From Sphingomonas sp. CROZ-RG-20F-R02-07 (GTDB taxonomy: Bacteria > Pseudomonadota > Alphaproteobacteria > Sphingomonadales > Sphingomonadaceae), in NCBI RefSeq assembly GCF_022662335.1, contig NZ_JAKNQJ010000008.1, positions 62,001 to 126,000 on the forward strand: 64,000 bases of DNA, written 5' to 3'. Shown here one piece after another: positions 1 through 8,635 of the stretch. Made by a program: the position numbers and the translations under genes. How positions within the stretch are numbered: position 1 is the first letter of the stretch; every line of letters begins with the position of its first letter. Below the pieces are notes generated by a model, which was not told the DNA's origin, made no database searches, and saw nothing but the letters and a program-made list of their open reading frames with translations.

Positions 1-2
1 CG

Positions 3-545
3 CCGGCGACGAAGAAAGCCGAAGGCCTGCCTCCGATCACCTGGGCCATGGCAGCGATCGCGATTGCCATGCTGCTCTGGGGTGCTTGGGTCACGAAGCA
101 TATCGCCAGTCCCGCTGCTGCAGTGCCGATGGCGAGCGTCAGGCTCGAGGCGATCGTCAGCGAGTATGTTCAGGCGCAGAGCCACAGCAATGGCCAACCC
201 GACGCCGTAGCGGCGCAAACTCGCGCTTTCATGGGCACGCTTGACCAGGAGCTGCAGAAGATAGGGGCCTCGGGTACGACGGTGCTCGTCGGCGAGGCCA
301 TCCTTTCCAAGAACGTCCCAGACATCACCGATCAGATCCGCCGTGCGGTCTATGCGAAGGTCCCGCTTCCCGTGGCCTCCGCAGCCCCGCCGGCTGGTCC
401 CTCGGTCGGCGCGGTTACCCCATCAGCCTCCGGGGTAGCCGCGCCGATCGCGCCGGCCGCATCGCCGTTCGCATCGCCGCCACAGGGCTCCGGGCTCGAC
501 GCCGCGATCGCGCCCTCCGTCACGGGACAGGCCGGTGGCCAGTAA
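3..545 (+). CDS. trbI: F-type conjugative transfer protein TrbI (5' end outside window)
   Basis: The frame is open from the window edge (position 3) to a TAA at 543-545, so the start lies upstream. A hydrophobic segment (AAIAIAMLLWGAWV) is followed by a periplasmic part with TrbI_Ftype character: a predicted helical stretch around TRAFMGTLDQELQKIGASG and the phrase TVLVGEAILSKNVPDITDQI. The tail is Pro/Ala-rich and low in complexity. In F-type systems TrbI is an inner-membrane protein that influences pilus outgrowth and retraction. Position just ahead of a signal peptidase and traW matches its usual place. The stop overlaps the GTG start of the next gene by 11 bases, which implies translational coupling. 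Family assignment rests on the motif and on context. Confidence 0.8.
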   Translation, partial: PATKKAEGLPPITWAMAAIAIAMLLWGAWVTKHIASPAAAVPMASVRLEAIVSEYVQAQSHSNGQPDAVAAQTRAFMGTLDQELQKIGASGTTVLVGEAILSKNVPDITDQIRRAVYAKVPLPVASAAPPAGPSVGAVTPSASGVAAPIAPAASPFASPPQGSGLDAAIAPSVTGQAGGQ

Positions 546-1116
546 CGCCACCTCTCTCGGCCCGATCCCGTCGGAGAGGGCCGTCCGCCCCGACGCGCTG
601 GCGCGCCGCGTGCTCTTCGCCAAGCGCGTGCGGCAGTGGAGCGCGGTCGCGCTGATGGCTGTCGCCTGGGCTTCCTACAACACCATCTCGGACTGGCAGA
701 AGCACAACGCCTTCCTCATCAACGCCAGCGATAGCCTCCCGAACTGGGCCTTCTTCGTCCACCTCCACCATACACCCGCGAAAGACGACTACGTCTTCTT
801 CGCACCGCCGGCGAACCCGCTCGTGCGGCGCCATTTTGGACCGGACTCCGGCCCGTTCGGAAAGCGAGTCATCGGCATGCCGGGTGCGCTCGTCGAGCAC
901 CGGGGATCTGACGTCTATGTTGATGGCATCCGCGTTGCCCATATGAAGCCGTTCACCCGCACCGGCGAGCCGCTCACCCCGGGACCGGTCGGCCGCGTGC
1001 CGCGTGGCTGCTACTATGTGGGCACTCCCCATCCCGACGGGTTCGACAGCCGTTATGCCGAGATTGGCTTCGCCTGCGCGAACCAGGTGATCGGAACCGG
1101 GACGCCGATCCTGTGA
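535..1116 (+). CDS. S26-family (TraF-type) conjugative signal peptidase
   Basis: This is a 193-aa protein with one N-terminal membrane segment (about residues 36-50). The S26 catalytic pair is visible: Ser67 in NASDSLPNW and Lys110 in GKRVIGMPGALVE, followed by the box III-like G-C-YYVGTPHPDGFDSRY. Such TraF-type peptidases act at the periplasmic face of the inner membrane and mature or cyclise pilin precursors. The classical F plasmid has none in this position, but sphingomonad and other alphaproteobacterial F-type operons do. The start is GTG at 535, inside the end of trbI, and the gene ends four bases into traW. Naming it traF would clash with the thioredoxin-like TraF downstream, so no symbol is given. 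Confidence 0.85.
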   Translation: MASNATSLGPIPSERAVRPDALARRVLFAKRVRQWSAVALMAVAWASYNTISDWQKHNAFLINASDSLPNWAFFVHLHHTPAKDDYVFFAPPANPLVRRHFGPDSGPFGKRVIGMPGALVEHRGSDVYVDGIRVAHMKPFTRTGEPLTPGPVGRVPRGCYYVGTPHPDGFDSRYAEIGFACANQVIGTGTPIL

Positions 1117-1772
1117 GCTCGCGTCGCCTCCTCGCTGCGAGCATGTTCGCCTCCGCGTTGGTCGCGAGCTCTTCATGGCCGCTCGTCCAGGGCGCGCTAG
1201 CCCGTGATCACGGCGTGATGGGTCAGACCTGGGGTATCGCCGAGCCTGACCTCCTGACGACGATCGACGGCCGTCTCAAGGCACTGCAGGCGAACGGAGG
1301 AATCGAGCGCATGCAGGCGACGATGCGCGCGAACGCCGAGAACCGCGTCCGTAATCCACTGGCCGTAAGTGGCATCATGCCGGTTCGCGAGGCGAAGAGC
1401 TGGACCTTCGATCCCTCGATCGTGCTCGATCGGGATTTGCGGGACGTGAAGGGCAACCTCGTCGCGGCGGCCGGCACACGGGTAAATCCGCTCGCATTCG
1501 TTTCGCTCAAGACGGACCTCGTCTTCATCGACGGCCGCGACGATGCGCAAGTCGACTGGGCGCTTAAGCGCTGGAGCGCGACGGCTGCCAAGATCATCTT
1601 CGTCGCCGGGTCGCCTTTCGAGCGCATGGGCGAGAAGAAGCGCCGCTTCTTCTTCGACCAGCAAGGCAAGCTGACAGGTCACTTCGGCATCACCCACGTC
1701 CCCGCGATCGTCGCGCCAGAAGGCCAGGCGATGCGGGTCAGCGAAATCGAGTTGCCGGGAGGCGCGTCATGA
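1113..1772 (+). CDS. traW: Type IV secretion / pilus assembly protein TraW
   Basis: A 219-aa exported protein. The N-terminal signal peptide ends near ALARDHGVMG, followed by the TraW-typical W-I-EPDLL start of the mature protein. Family features seen are the SWTFDPSIVLDRDLRD segment, the VNPL-FV phrase, FIDGRDDAQVDWA and the C-terminal FGITHVPAIV. TraW is a periplasmic component of F-type pilus assembly, thought to work with TraU and TrbC. The start is GTG at 1113, overlapping the stop of the signal peptidase by four bases. It ends four bases into the next gene. The length is normal for the family. Confidence 0.9.
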   Translation: MSSRRLLAASMFASALVASSSWPLVQGALARDHGVMGQTWGIAEPDLLTTIDGRLKALQANGGIERMQATMRANAENRVRNPLAVSGIMPVREAKSWTFDPSIVLDRDLRDVKGNLVAAAGTRVNPLAFVSLKTDLVFIDGRDDAQVDWALKRWSATAAKIIFVAGSPFERMGEKKRRFFFDQQGKLTGHFGITHVPAIVAPEGQAMRVSEIELPGGAS

Positions 1773-2053
1773 TGTGGCTCGACATGCTTCGGACGCCGAT
1801 GGCGGCGCCCGAGACACGCTCGCTCAAGAGCATGCGGTTGACGATCCTCGCTTCGTCGGCGCTGTTGATGCTGACCATCCTCGCGTTGGCGCCGTTGCGT
1901 AGCGCGATTGGCGTGGGGGCAGGGGGAATCGCAGCCGCGTTACTCGTCATGCTCGTCATCCTTGTGCCGGTCTATGCGACCGCCAAGAACCGAGCGGACA
2001 ACGCCTATCTCGATCAACTCGGTGCGGCGCACGAAGCTGGTGACGCCGCATGA
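1769..2053 (+). CDS. Small inner-membrane protein inside the tra operon
   Basis: This 94-aa protein starts with ATG at 1769 (a second ATG follows directly) and overlaps traW and traU by four bases on either side, so it is co-translated with them. Two hydrophobic segments (about residues 25-42 and 48-68) are joined by a short Gly-rich turn (GVGAGG), with a charged C-terminal tail (KNRADNAYLDQLGAAHEAGDAA). I do not recognise a named family. The F plasmid has no equivalent between traW and traU. The tight coupling argues that it is a real gene, perhaps an inner-membrane partner of the TraW/TraU/TrbC periplasmic set; that role is inference from position. Confidence 0.7.
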   Translation: MMWLDMLRTPMAAPETRSLKSMRLTILASSALLMLTILALAPLRSAIGVGAGGIAAALLVMLVILVPVYATAKNRADNAYLDQLGAAHEAGDAA

Positions 2054-3063
2054 TCCGGCGCTTGCTCGCCTTCCTCAGCGTCATCGCGGCGTTCGCCTTG
2101 TTGCCGGCGCCGGCGAGCGCAGTCCCATCGAACTGCACCGGCAAGTTCGTCAATCCGATTACCGACGTCTGCTGGTCGTGCCTGTTCCCGCTGTCGGTCG
2201 GTGGCTTGCATATCTGGCCGGGATCGCGGCCCGATACCAAGAACCCCGATCTCCCGGTCTGCGCCTGCGGCAGCCCGGTGCCGCGCATCGGCATCGCGAT
2301 CGGCTTCTGGGAGCCAGCACGCCTCGTCGACGTGACGACAAAGCCGTGGTGCTTTCCGAACCTTGGCGGTCTTCGGCTCAACCCGGGCCTGGACATCGGG
2401 CAAGGCCAGTACACGGGGCCGCTGATCAGGGGGGGCTCCACCCAAGCGTCGGCGAACTGGCAGGCTCACTACTACGTCTATCCGCTGCTCTACTGGCTTG
2501 AGATCCTCACCGACTTTGCCTGTTTCGAGCAAACGACGTTCGACGTCGCCTACATCACGGAAATCGATCCGCTGTGGAACGACGACACGCTGACCACGAT
2601 CATCAACCCCGAAGTCGCGCTGTTCAACAACCCGATCGCGGTCGCGGCGTGCGCGGCCGACTGTGCTGCGGCGACCGCTAAGCTGCCGATCGATCAGATG
2701 TTCTGGTGTGACGGCTGCAACGGCTCGATGTTTCCGATGAACGGGAACGTCGCTGCGCACAATTCGCCTGTTCAATCGTCCCGGCTCGCCGCGGAGCGGT
2801 TGTTGTTCAAGATGCACCGGCAGGGTCTCGCCTGGGGCACAGCGGGCTCCAAGGCGCTCTGCAACAAGTACATCATGCCGATCCTAAAAAAGTCGCAGTA
2901 CCGGATCCAGATGACGAACCCAACGCCGACCGTGAGCGGGAAGTACGCCTGCTCTCCGATCGGTGCATCGACACTGCCGCCAGATGCCGGCCGCGCGTTC
3001 CCTGTGGGAGGCGAGGACTTTGGCTACCTGCTCTGGCGCAAGCGCAACTGCTGCATGCTGTGA
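2050..3063 (+). CDS. traU: Conjugal transfer pilus assembly protein TraU
   Basis: A 337-aa exported protein with a clear signal peptide (cleavage near PASAVPS). It is rich in cysteines, including the NPITDVCWSCLFPLSVGG segment typical of TraU, then VCACGSPVPRIGIAIGFWEP, CFPNLGG and a C-terminal half with paired Cys residues (WCDGCNGSMFP, RKRNCCML). TraU is a periplasmic disulfide-bonded protein needed for DNA transfer more than for pilus synthesis in F. Its position between traW and trbC is canonical. It begins at ATG 2050 in a four-base overlap with the small membrane protein. Confidence 0.95.
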   Translation: MIRRLLAFLSVIAAFALLPAPASAVPSNCTGKFVNPITDVCWSCLFPLSVGGLHIWPGSRPDTKNPDLPVCACGSPVPRIGIAIGFWEPARLVDVTTKPWCFPNLGGLRLNPGLDIGQGQYTGPLIRGGSTQASANWQAHYYVYPLLYWLEILTDFACFEQTTFDVAYITEIDPLWNDDTLTTIINPEVALFNNPIAVAACAADCAAATAKLPIDQMFWCDGCNGSMFPMNGNVAAHNSPVQSSRLAAERLLFKMHRQGLAWGTAGSKALCNKYIMPILKKSQYRIQMTNPTPTVSGKYACSPIGASTLPPDAGRAFPVGGEDFGYLLWRKRNCCML

Positions 3064-3074
3064 GGGCCGGACCG

Positions 3075-3818
3075 ATGCGCAAGATCCTCCTTTCCGCAGC
3101 CGCGCTCGCCACGCTAGGCACCGGCGCTGCCGTGATCGCGCAGACGGTCGAGGGACTGAACCTCGACGCAATCCGGGCTCGCTCGGAGACGATGTCGGCC
3201 GACGCGCAGGCTCTATCCAACGAAGTCCAACGCCGCGGCGACGCCTTCCGCAAGGACGCGGAGACTGTCCACGCGGTCGCGATGGAGAAGGTTCGGACGA
3301 TCGATCGCGCGGCCCTTCCCAAGGGACCGACCGGCGCCGTCGACTTTGATGAGATGATCCAGACGGCCTCGGCGAACATGAAGGATAATCGCGGCAGCGC
3401 GCCGCAATTCATGGTCTTCGTCTCGACATCGATGCCGGAGCAAGCGCTCAAGCAGATCATCGCGGACACCTCGGCGGCAGGAGGCGTGGTGGTGTTCCGC
3501 GGCTTCCCGAACAACTCGGGCAAGGCCTTCATCGCCGCGCTCTCGAAGGTGGTCACCAAGGATCAGCAGTTCGCATCGATCGGTATCGATCCGCGCCTGT
3601 TCCGTGCCTTCAACGTCGATGCGGTGCCCGCCATGGTGGTCACCTCCACGGACTTCACACCTTGCGACGGCCTCACCTGTCGCAGCGAGCCGCCACCTTT
3701 CGACCGCATCGTCGGCAATGTGACGGTTCGCTATGCGCTCGAGACCTTCGCCGATGCGAACGGACCTGGCGCGCTGATCGCAAAGACCGCGCTCGGCAAC
3801 CTCGGCCGGGCTCCCTGA
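3075..3818 (+). CDS. trbC: F-type conjugal transfer protein TrbC
   Basis: The TrbC_Ftype domain is visible in the C-terminal two thirds: FMVFVSTSMPEQALKQI, then GGVVVFRGF and a thioredoxin-fold-like VDAVPAMVV. The N-terminal third is a predicted helical region after a signal peptide (MRKILLSAAALATLGTGAAVIAQ). I chose ATG 3075 because it begins the signal peptide directly. A GTG at 3060 overlaps the traU stop and would add five residues. TrbC is a periplasmic pilus-assembly factor that interacts with TraW. In F the two are sometimes fused, but here they are separate and flank traU. The stop lies two bases before traN. Confidence 0.9.
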   Translation: MRKILLSAAALATLGTGAAVIAQTVEGLNLDAIRARSETMSADAQALSNEVQRRGDAFRKDAETVHAVAMEKVRTIDRAALPKGPTGAVDFDEMIQTASANMKDNRGSAPQFMVFVSTSMPEQALKQIIADTSAAGGVVVFRGFPNNSGKAFIAALSKVVTKDQQFASIGIDPRLFRAFNVDAVPAMVVTSTDFTPCDGLTCRSEPPPFDRIVGNVTVRYALETFADANGPGALIAKTALGNLGRAP

Positions 3819-3820
3819 CC

Positions 3821-5815
3821 ATGACGGGGGGCCGCCTCATCCTCGCCGGTTTGGCCGCGTTGCTGGCGGTTCCCGTCGCGCTCGATGCTCAGACGAGCGG
3901 ACAGCCGCAGTCCCAGTCTGGTGGCGGCTATTACGACATGGGCGACTATTCCTATTTCAACGAGCCCAAGTCGGCGACGCCCGCGCCGACGCCCACCCCG
4001 ACGCCCCGGGCAAATGTCACGACAGCCAAGACCCTTTCGGTAACCCAGGCCCCGAGCCAGACGAATGCGCAGGCGGCCGTGAGCGCGCAGGCGGCGCAGC
4101 AACCTACCGCGCAGATGGCGGGACAGCCGTACGTCTACCCCAAAGGGGACCTGGACAAGGCCAGGGCAGACGCGAAAGCGCTCGCCAAGCCGGCTCGCGC
4201 GAATGCCGCCAGTCTGCCCACGTCGACGCCTCTGACCGACGTTCCGGGCTACTCGCCGAACGCAAACCCAGCGGAAGCTTATGCCGACGACCCTGACGGG
4301 TTAACCGCGGCCGGCAATGCCGCGGTAGGCAGCAACGATGCTTGGAAGATGGTCACCGACCCGGACCGTGTGAAGGTGACCCTCGCGCCGAGCGAGATCG
4401 CGCGGGCGCAGGATGTTGAGAAGGATCCGAACAGCTTTCTCAATGGGCAATCGATGGGGGCAACTGACGGCAGCTGCAAACCTCTGCCCCCGGGTGGCAG
4501 CGCGGGGTATTACGAAGCGACTTGCAACTCGGGCACCAAGGTCGAGGAAGGCGAAGCGGTCTGCCGTACGCCGCTCGTCGTCGACGTGACCCCTGGGTCG
4601 ACCAAGTATGTCTACACTTGCGAGAACTGGATCGGTCGTCGCCCGACGTCGAACGACAACACCTCGCGCCGCTGCACGCCTGCGTTTACCCAGCCCGTGG
4701 CTCAAGGCATCTGCCGCGAGCGGTCGCGCACCACCGTCCTTTATGACGTCTGCCGCCAAGGCACGATCACTAAGTGCTTCGAGCCTGACTCCGAAGAGGG
4801 CGAGGAGATCACCTACGAGTGCGATTCTCCGGCAGTGGCGCGTTATTATGCGACGGAAACGGTGGGTCAGGTCGTCAGCGAGCGTCGCAACGAGGCGATG
4901 TGCAACGCGACAACGTCAGGCAAGACGTGCCAGCTCAAAAGTGAAACCTGTGTCGATCCGGATCCGACCACCCGAACGATCAACGGTGTTCAGGTCACCC
5001 GCGCGTGTTGGAACTGGGAACGCAGCTACACATGCACCAGCATGACGCAAACCTCGGATTGCGCCAGCCTGGCCGGCAATCCGAAATGTACGTACGTCCG
5101 CGACGAATGCCTTGATGATCCGCAAGATGGCCCCTGCAAGGTTTCGACCAAGGTCTACAAGTGCCCGCTTCCTGACAAGCAGGACGACGCCAAGCAGTAT
5201 ATCTGTGGTAGTGATGTCTATTGTATCAATGGAGACTGCGAACCCGTCGAGCGCGAGGCATCGACCGAGTTCAAGGATGCGATCGTCGGGCTCCACGCCC
5301 TGGGGCAAGCCAATGCGGAGTTCAACGAAAGCACGCTGACGCTGTTCTCGGGCACGCGCGAGACCTGCAACAAGAAGATCTTCGGCGCCTCGAATTGCTG
5401 CTCGGGCAAGGGCGTACCGCTCTTGACCCCTTGGTTATGCAGCTCTGCCGAGAAGCAGCTCGACCAGAAGGACGACAAGGGGCTGTGTCATAAGCTTGGA
5501 TCCTACTGCTCTGACAAGGTGCTTGGCATCTGTGTCACTTCAAAGGATGCATATTGCTGCTTCGCCTCGAAGCTGACCCGCATCCTGCAGGAGCAGGGCC
5601 GCCCGCAGCTCGGCAAGCCTTGGGGCAGCGCCAAGAAGGGCACCTGCGAGGGCTTCACGATCGACGAGTTCTCTCGTCTCAACCTGTCGGTGATGGACTT
5701 CTCCGAGGTCGTCGCCGAGTTCACGGACGCCGCCAAGCTTCCGGACGAACTCGCGACCTCGACCATGATCCAGCAGCGGATCAAGGACTATTACGAAACG
5801 AGGAAGCCGAAATGA
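3821..5815 (+). CDS. traN: Mating-pair stabilisation protein TraN
   Basis: A 664-aa secreted protein with a signal peptide (MTGGRLILAGLAALLAVPVALDAQ). A Pro/Ala/Gln low-complexity linker follows (about residues 45-110), then a very cysteine-rich body with repeated C-x(n)-C patterns typical of TraN. The C-terminal segment FGASNCCSGKG...AYCCFASKLTRILQEQGR is the conserved TraN tail. TraN is the outer-membrane adhesin that stabilises mating pairs, and its variable central region sets recipient receptor preference. The frame extends upstream to 3662, but the ATG at 3821, two bases after trbC, begins the signal peptide and is clearly the start. The last codons overlap the next ATG. Confidence 0.95.
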   Translation: MTGGRLILAGLAALLAVPVALDAQTSGQPQSQSGGGYYDMGDYSYFNEPKSATPAPTPTPTPRANVTTAKTLSVTQAPSQTNAQAAVSAQAAQQPTAQMAGQPYVYPKGDLDKARADAKALAKPARANAASLPTSTPLTDVPGYSPNANPAEAYADDPDGLTAAGNAAVGSNDAWKMVTDPDRVKVTLAPSEIARAQDVEKDPNSFLNGQSMGATDGSCKPLPPGGSAGYYEATCNSGTKVEEGEAVCRTPLVVDVTPGSTKYVYTCENWIGRRPTSNDNTSRRCTPAFTQPVAQGICRERSRTTVLYDVCRQGTITKCFEPDSEEGEEITYECDSPAVARYYATETVGQVVSERRNEAMCNATTSGKTCQLKSETCVDPDPTTRTINGVQVTRACWNWERSYTCTSMTQTSDCASLAGNPKCTYVRDECLDDPQDGPCKVSTKVYKCPLPDKQDDAKQYICGSDVYCINGDCEPVEREASTEFKDAIVGLHALGQANAEFNESTLTLFSGTRETCNKKIFGASNCCSGKGVPLLTPWLCSSAEKQLDQKDDKGLCHKLGSYCSDKVLGICVTSKDAYCCFASKLTRILQEQGRPQLGKPWGSAKKGTCEGFTIDEFSRLNLSVMDFSEVVAEFTDAAKLPDELATSTMIQQRIKDYYETRKPK

Positions 5816-6219
5816 GCGATGTGGCGCCCTTCGACCGTCATCGCCGCTTCACCGACATGTCGGTCATGGAGTTCGCGTTGCTGATCGCCCTGATGCGGGT
5901 CGGTCCGCATCCGCTGGCCTTTCTTCTGCCGACGCTGGACGCGTGGTTTGACTGCAAGCTCGGCGTCTCGGATCTCGAGCCGACGGCAGGTCGGCTCGAG
6001 AGGGCCAACTACGTGCTGCGTCGTGGCGACACCCTCTACCCGCGCCGGCACACCGCAGGGATCGTGATGGGCCTCTACGGCTCTCTGTTCAGGGTCCTCG
6101 CGGACGACATGACCAAGCTCATCTCGGCGCATGAGCCGAACATGCTCTCGACGATGAAAGCGTACCTCGACCGCAAGGCGACCGAGGACCGGAACCAGGA
6201 CAAGGACGGGGATCAATAA
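5812..6219 (+). CDS. Small winged-helix-like protein between traN and traF
   Basis: A 135-aa protein starting at ATG 5812 (four-base overlap with traN) and ending by a one-base overlap with traF. It has no signal peptide or membrane segment, so it is probably cytoplasmic, unlike its exported neighbours. The first 75 residues resemble a PadR/MarR-like winged helix: a first helix MEFALLIALMR, then LGVSDLEPTAGRLERANYV as recognition helix, a wing-like RRGDTLYPRRHTAG, and a helical C-terminus suited to dimerisation. The family is my judgement from pattern, not a firm match. It could be a local regulator of transfer genes. Other possibilities are an adaptor or an exclusion factor. Confidence 0.6.
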   Translation: MSDVAPFDRHRRFTDMSVMEFALLIALMRVGPHPLAFLLPTLDAWFDCKLGVSDLEPTAGRLERANYVLRRGDTLYPRRHTAGIVMGLYGSLFRVLADDMTKLISAHEPNMLSTMKAYLDRKATEDRNQDKDGDQ

Positions 6220-7145
6220 TGCGCACCACACTCACGCTCGCTCTTGTTGCGTCTCTCACGACGGCAGCAATTGTGCCGCCTGCGGCGATCGCTCAGGCCC
6301 GGTATGCCGAGGAGCCGATCGCCGGCGTCGAGGGGCCTGGCGATCTGCCTGACAGCGTTTCCATGCAAGGGCAGGGCGGTGTTGACGGCGATCGGGAGGA
6401 GGAGGATCGTCGTACCGCGAGCCAGACGGGCGATGCTTTCTACTGCCAGCAGCGCAAGCTCGGGACCTGGTTCTATTGCGACAAACCAAAGCCGAGCCCT
6501 GCCGATCGCAAGGCAGCGCAGCCCGCGCAGTCCGCGCAGTCCGCGGCCGAGCAGCTGGCGGCGATCGGTAAGGAACTGGACGAGAAGAAGGCGAGGGCGA
6601 TCCTCGACCCGACACCGGAGAACGTCTCGTCCTACATCAGCTACCAGCGCCAGCAGCTAAACCGCGCCTCGTCGTTTGCGGACATGTGGCGCCGCTCGAT
6701 CTGGCAGAATCCGGAACTGGATTACACGCTGCAGCGACCGGTTAACCAGCTGGGCAAGCGCACATGGCTCGATACGCGCACGGCGGACAAGAACCGCGTC
6801 TTGGGCTCAATCTCCAAGCGGTACGGGGTCTTCTACTTCTACTCGTCCGCCTGCGCCGCGTGCGAGGTGTTCGGGCCGATCATGCGTAGCGTGTCGGATC
6901 GCTTCGGACTGACCGTGATGGCGGTCTCCCTCGATGGCGGACCCTCCAAGACGTTTCCGAACTTCACCGTCGACACCGGCCAGTATCGCGCCATGGGCAT
7001 GCAGGGCGGCCAGGTGCCGGCGCTTGTCCTCTTTGACACTGTCACCAAGCGACCGATGCCCATCGGTTACGGCGTCATGGCCGCGGATGAGGTGATGGAC
7101 CGCATTTTCACTCTGACCAGCGTCGAACCCGGGAGCGACTTCTGA
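6219..7145 (+). CDS. traF: Conjugal transfer protein TraF (thioredoxin-like)
   Basis: A 308-aa exported protein. The signal peptide ends near AAIAQARYAEE, an acidic linker follows, then the TraF-typical FYCQQRKLGTWFYCDKP, a predicted helix rich in Ala/Gln, and a C-terminal thioredoxin fold. A CxxC pair is intact: Cys212 and Cys215 in SSACAACEVFGP. The F-plasmid TraF lacks CxxC, whereas many relatives (TrbB/TraF-like oxidoreductases) keep it. This version may therefore be catalytically active in forming or shuffling disulfides in TraU, TraN and TraH. It starts at ATG 6219 on the last base of the preceding stop and ends on the first base of traH. Confidence 0.92.
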   Translation: MRTTLTLALVASLTTAAIVPPAAIAQARYAEEPIAGVEGPGDLPDSVSMQGQGGVDGDREEEDRRTASQTGDAFYCQQRKLGTWFYCDKPKPSPADRKAAQPAQSAQSAAEQLAAIGKELDEKKARAILDPTPENVSSYISYQRQQLNRASSFADMWRRSIWQNPELDYTLQRPVNQLGKRTWLDTRTADKNRVLGSISKRYGVFYFYSSACAACEVFGPIMRSVSDRFGLTVMAVSLDGGPSKTFPNFTVDTGQYRAMGMQGGQVPALVLFDTVTKRPMPIGYGVMAADEVMDRIFTLTSVEPGSDF

Positions 7146-8611
7146 TGCGCCGCCTGATCCAGTGCTTCACCCCGCGCCGGCTTGCGAAACTCGCTGCGGC
7201 GACCTTCGCGCAGCTGACCATGCTGCTCGCGGTGTTTGGTCTCGTCTCGCAGCCGGCGATGGCCGACGTCGGATCGGAGATGAACAGCTACTTCAACGCG
7301 GCTGGCTCTTCCGCGAACGTCACCGGTCCGGCTGCGTTCAACGGTCAGTCGGCCGGATACTACTCAGGCGGGTCGGTTTGGAGCCGTTTCCCGCAGAAGT
7401 CGATCAATCCGGTTAGCGTGGCATTGCCCTCCGCGCGCGCCGGCTGCGGCGGGATCGATCTCTTCGCCGGCAGCTTCAGTTTCATCAATGCCGACGAGAT
7501 GGTTGCCACGCTGAAGGCGACCGCGAACAACGCGATCGGTTTCGCCTTCCAGCTCGCGATCGACAGCATATCTGCGCAGATTGGCGGTGTCATGAAGGAC
7601 ATGAGCCAGCGCGTGCAGGCCCTCAACGCGTTCAATATGTCGAGCTGCGAAGCCGCACAGCAAGCGATCGGCTCGATCTGGCCGAAGATGGATGGCGCAA
7701 GCTCGACGATTTGCCAGCAGGTTGGTGGTGCCAAGGGCTTCTTCTCCGACGCCGCCTCGGCACGTCACGGCTGCACCAACAAGGGTGAGCGCGAGGATAC
7801 GATTGCCAAGGGCGGCGACGACGCCGAGCTCGTTCAGTCGAAGAACTATACCTGGTACGCGCTCAACGCGAAAAGTGCGACCAAACCATCAAAGGAATAC
7901 GCCGAGTTCTTAATGACAATGGTCGGCACGATAATCTACGATTCGACCAAGAAGGCCGACAGCATGGGCGGGTTCCGATTCATCGCTCCTGCAAGCTGGG
8001 ACACGTACCAAGCCCTTCTTGATGGCACGGCATCGGCGCCGACCGATGTTTGGTCGTGTGACACTACGGACGACAAGGGCTGCCTTTCGCCGAGATCGGA
8101 AAAACTCAGCATCCCAACGGAAGTGGCGCTGCGTACCCGCGTCCTGAAGATGATGGATAGCATGAGCGCGAAAATTCGCTCGAACGCGGCATTGTCTGGC
8201 GACGAGATCAACCTGCTCGGCATGACCTCCATCCCGCTCTACAAGATCCTCGTCGTGAACGAGGCAGCGCACATGGGCCTCGGCTCCGGCGACAAGGCCA
8301 CACTCTCCGAGATGGTCGCGATCGATCTCCTCATTTCGATGCTTGATCGTATGCTCGACACGATCTCCCAGGCGCAGCAGGGCGCGAACTACGTCTCGAC
8401 CACCGAATTCGAGACATGGCGCAAGCAGGTCGACAGCGTGAAGACCGAGCTTGCGCGGCGCAGCACGAAGATGGCTGGCGAGGTCCAGAACACCTACCGC
8501 GTGATCCAGCAAACGCAGTTCCTAGAGTCCACGCTCAAGAACACCATGAGCCCGCAGATGACCGCCTCGCTCCGTTTCGGACGCGGGTTAAGCTCGCAGG
8601 GTCTTCGGTAA
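7145..8611 (+). CDS. traH: Conjugal pilus assembly protein TraH
   Basis: A 488-aa exported protein with signal peptide ending near SQPAMADVGSEM. Family hallmarks seen are FNAAGSSANVTGPAAFNGQSAGYYSGG, the Cys-containing RAGCGGIDLFAGSFSFINADE, and an AFQLAIDSISAQIGG helix. A coiled-coil-prone C-terminus follows (about residues 400-470). TraH is associated with the outer membrane and needed for pilus assembly, with TraF supporting its disulfides. The start is ATG 7145, overlapping the traF stop by one base. The length is similar to F TraH (about 458 aa). Confidence 0.95.
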   Translation: MRRLIQCFTPRRLAKLAAATFAQLTMLLAVFGLVSQPAMADVGSEMNSYFNAAGSSANVTGPAAFNGQSAGYYSGGSVWSRFPQKSINPVSVALPSARAGCGGIDLFAGSFSFINADEMVATLKATANNAIGFAFQLAIDSISAQIGGVMKDMSQRVQALNAFNMSSCEAAQQAIGSIWPKMDGASSTICQQVGGAKGFFSDAASARHGCTNKGEREDTIAKGGDDAELVQSKNYTWYALNAKSATKPSKEYAEFLMTMVGTIIYDSTKKADSMGGFRFIAPASWDTYQALLDGTASAPTDVWSCDTTDDKGCLSPRSEKLSIPTEVALRTRVLKMMDSMSAKIRSNAALSGDEINLLGMTSIPLYKILVVNEAAHMGLGSGDKATLSEMVAIDLLISMLDRMLDTISQAQQGANYVSTTEFETWRKQVDSVKTELARRSTKMAGEVQNTYRVIQQTQFLESTLKNTMSPQMTASLRFGRGLSSQGLR

Positions 8612-8635
8612 GCGACAGGGCAGGGAGCCAGGACG

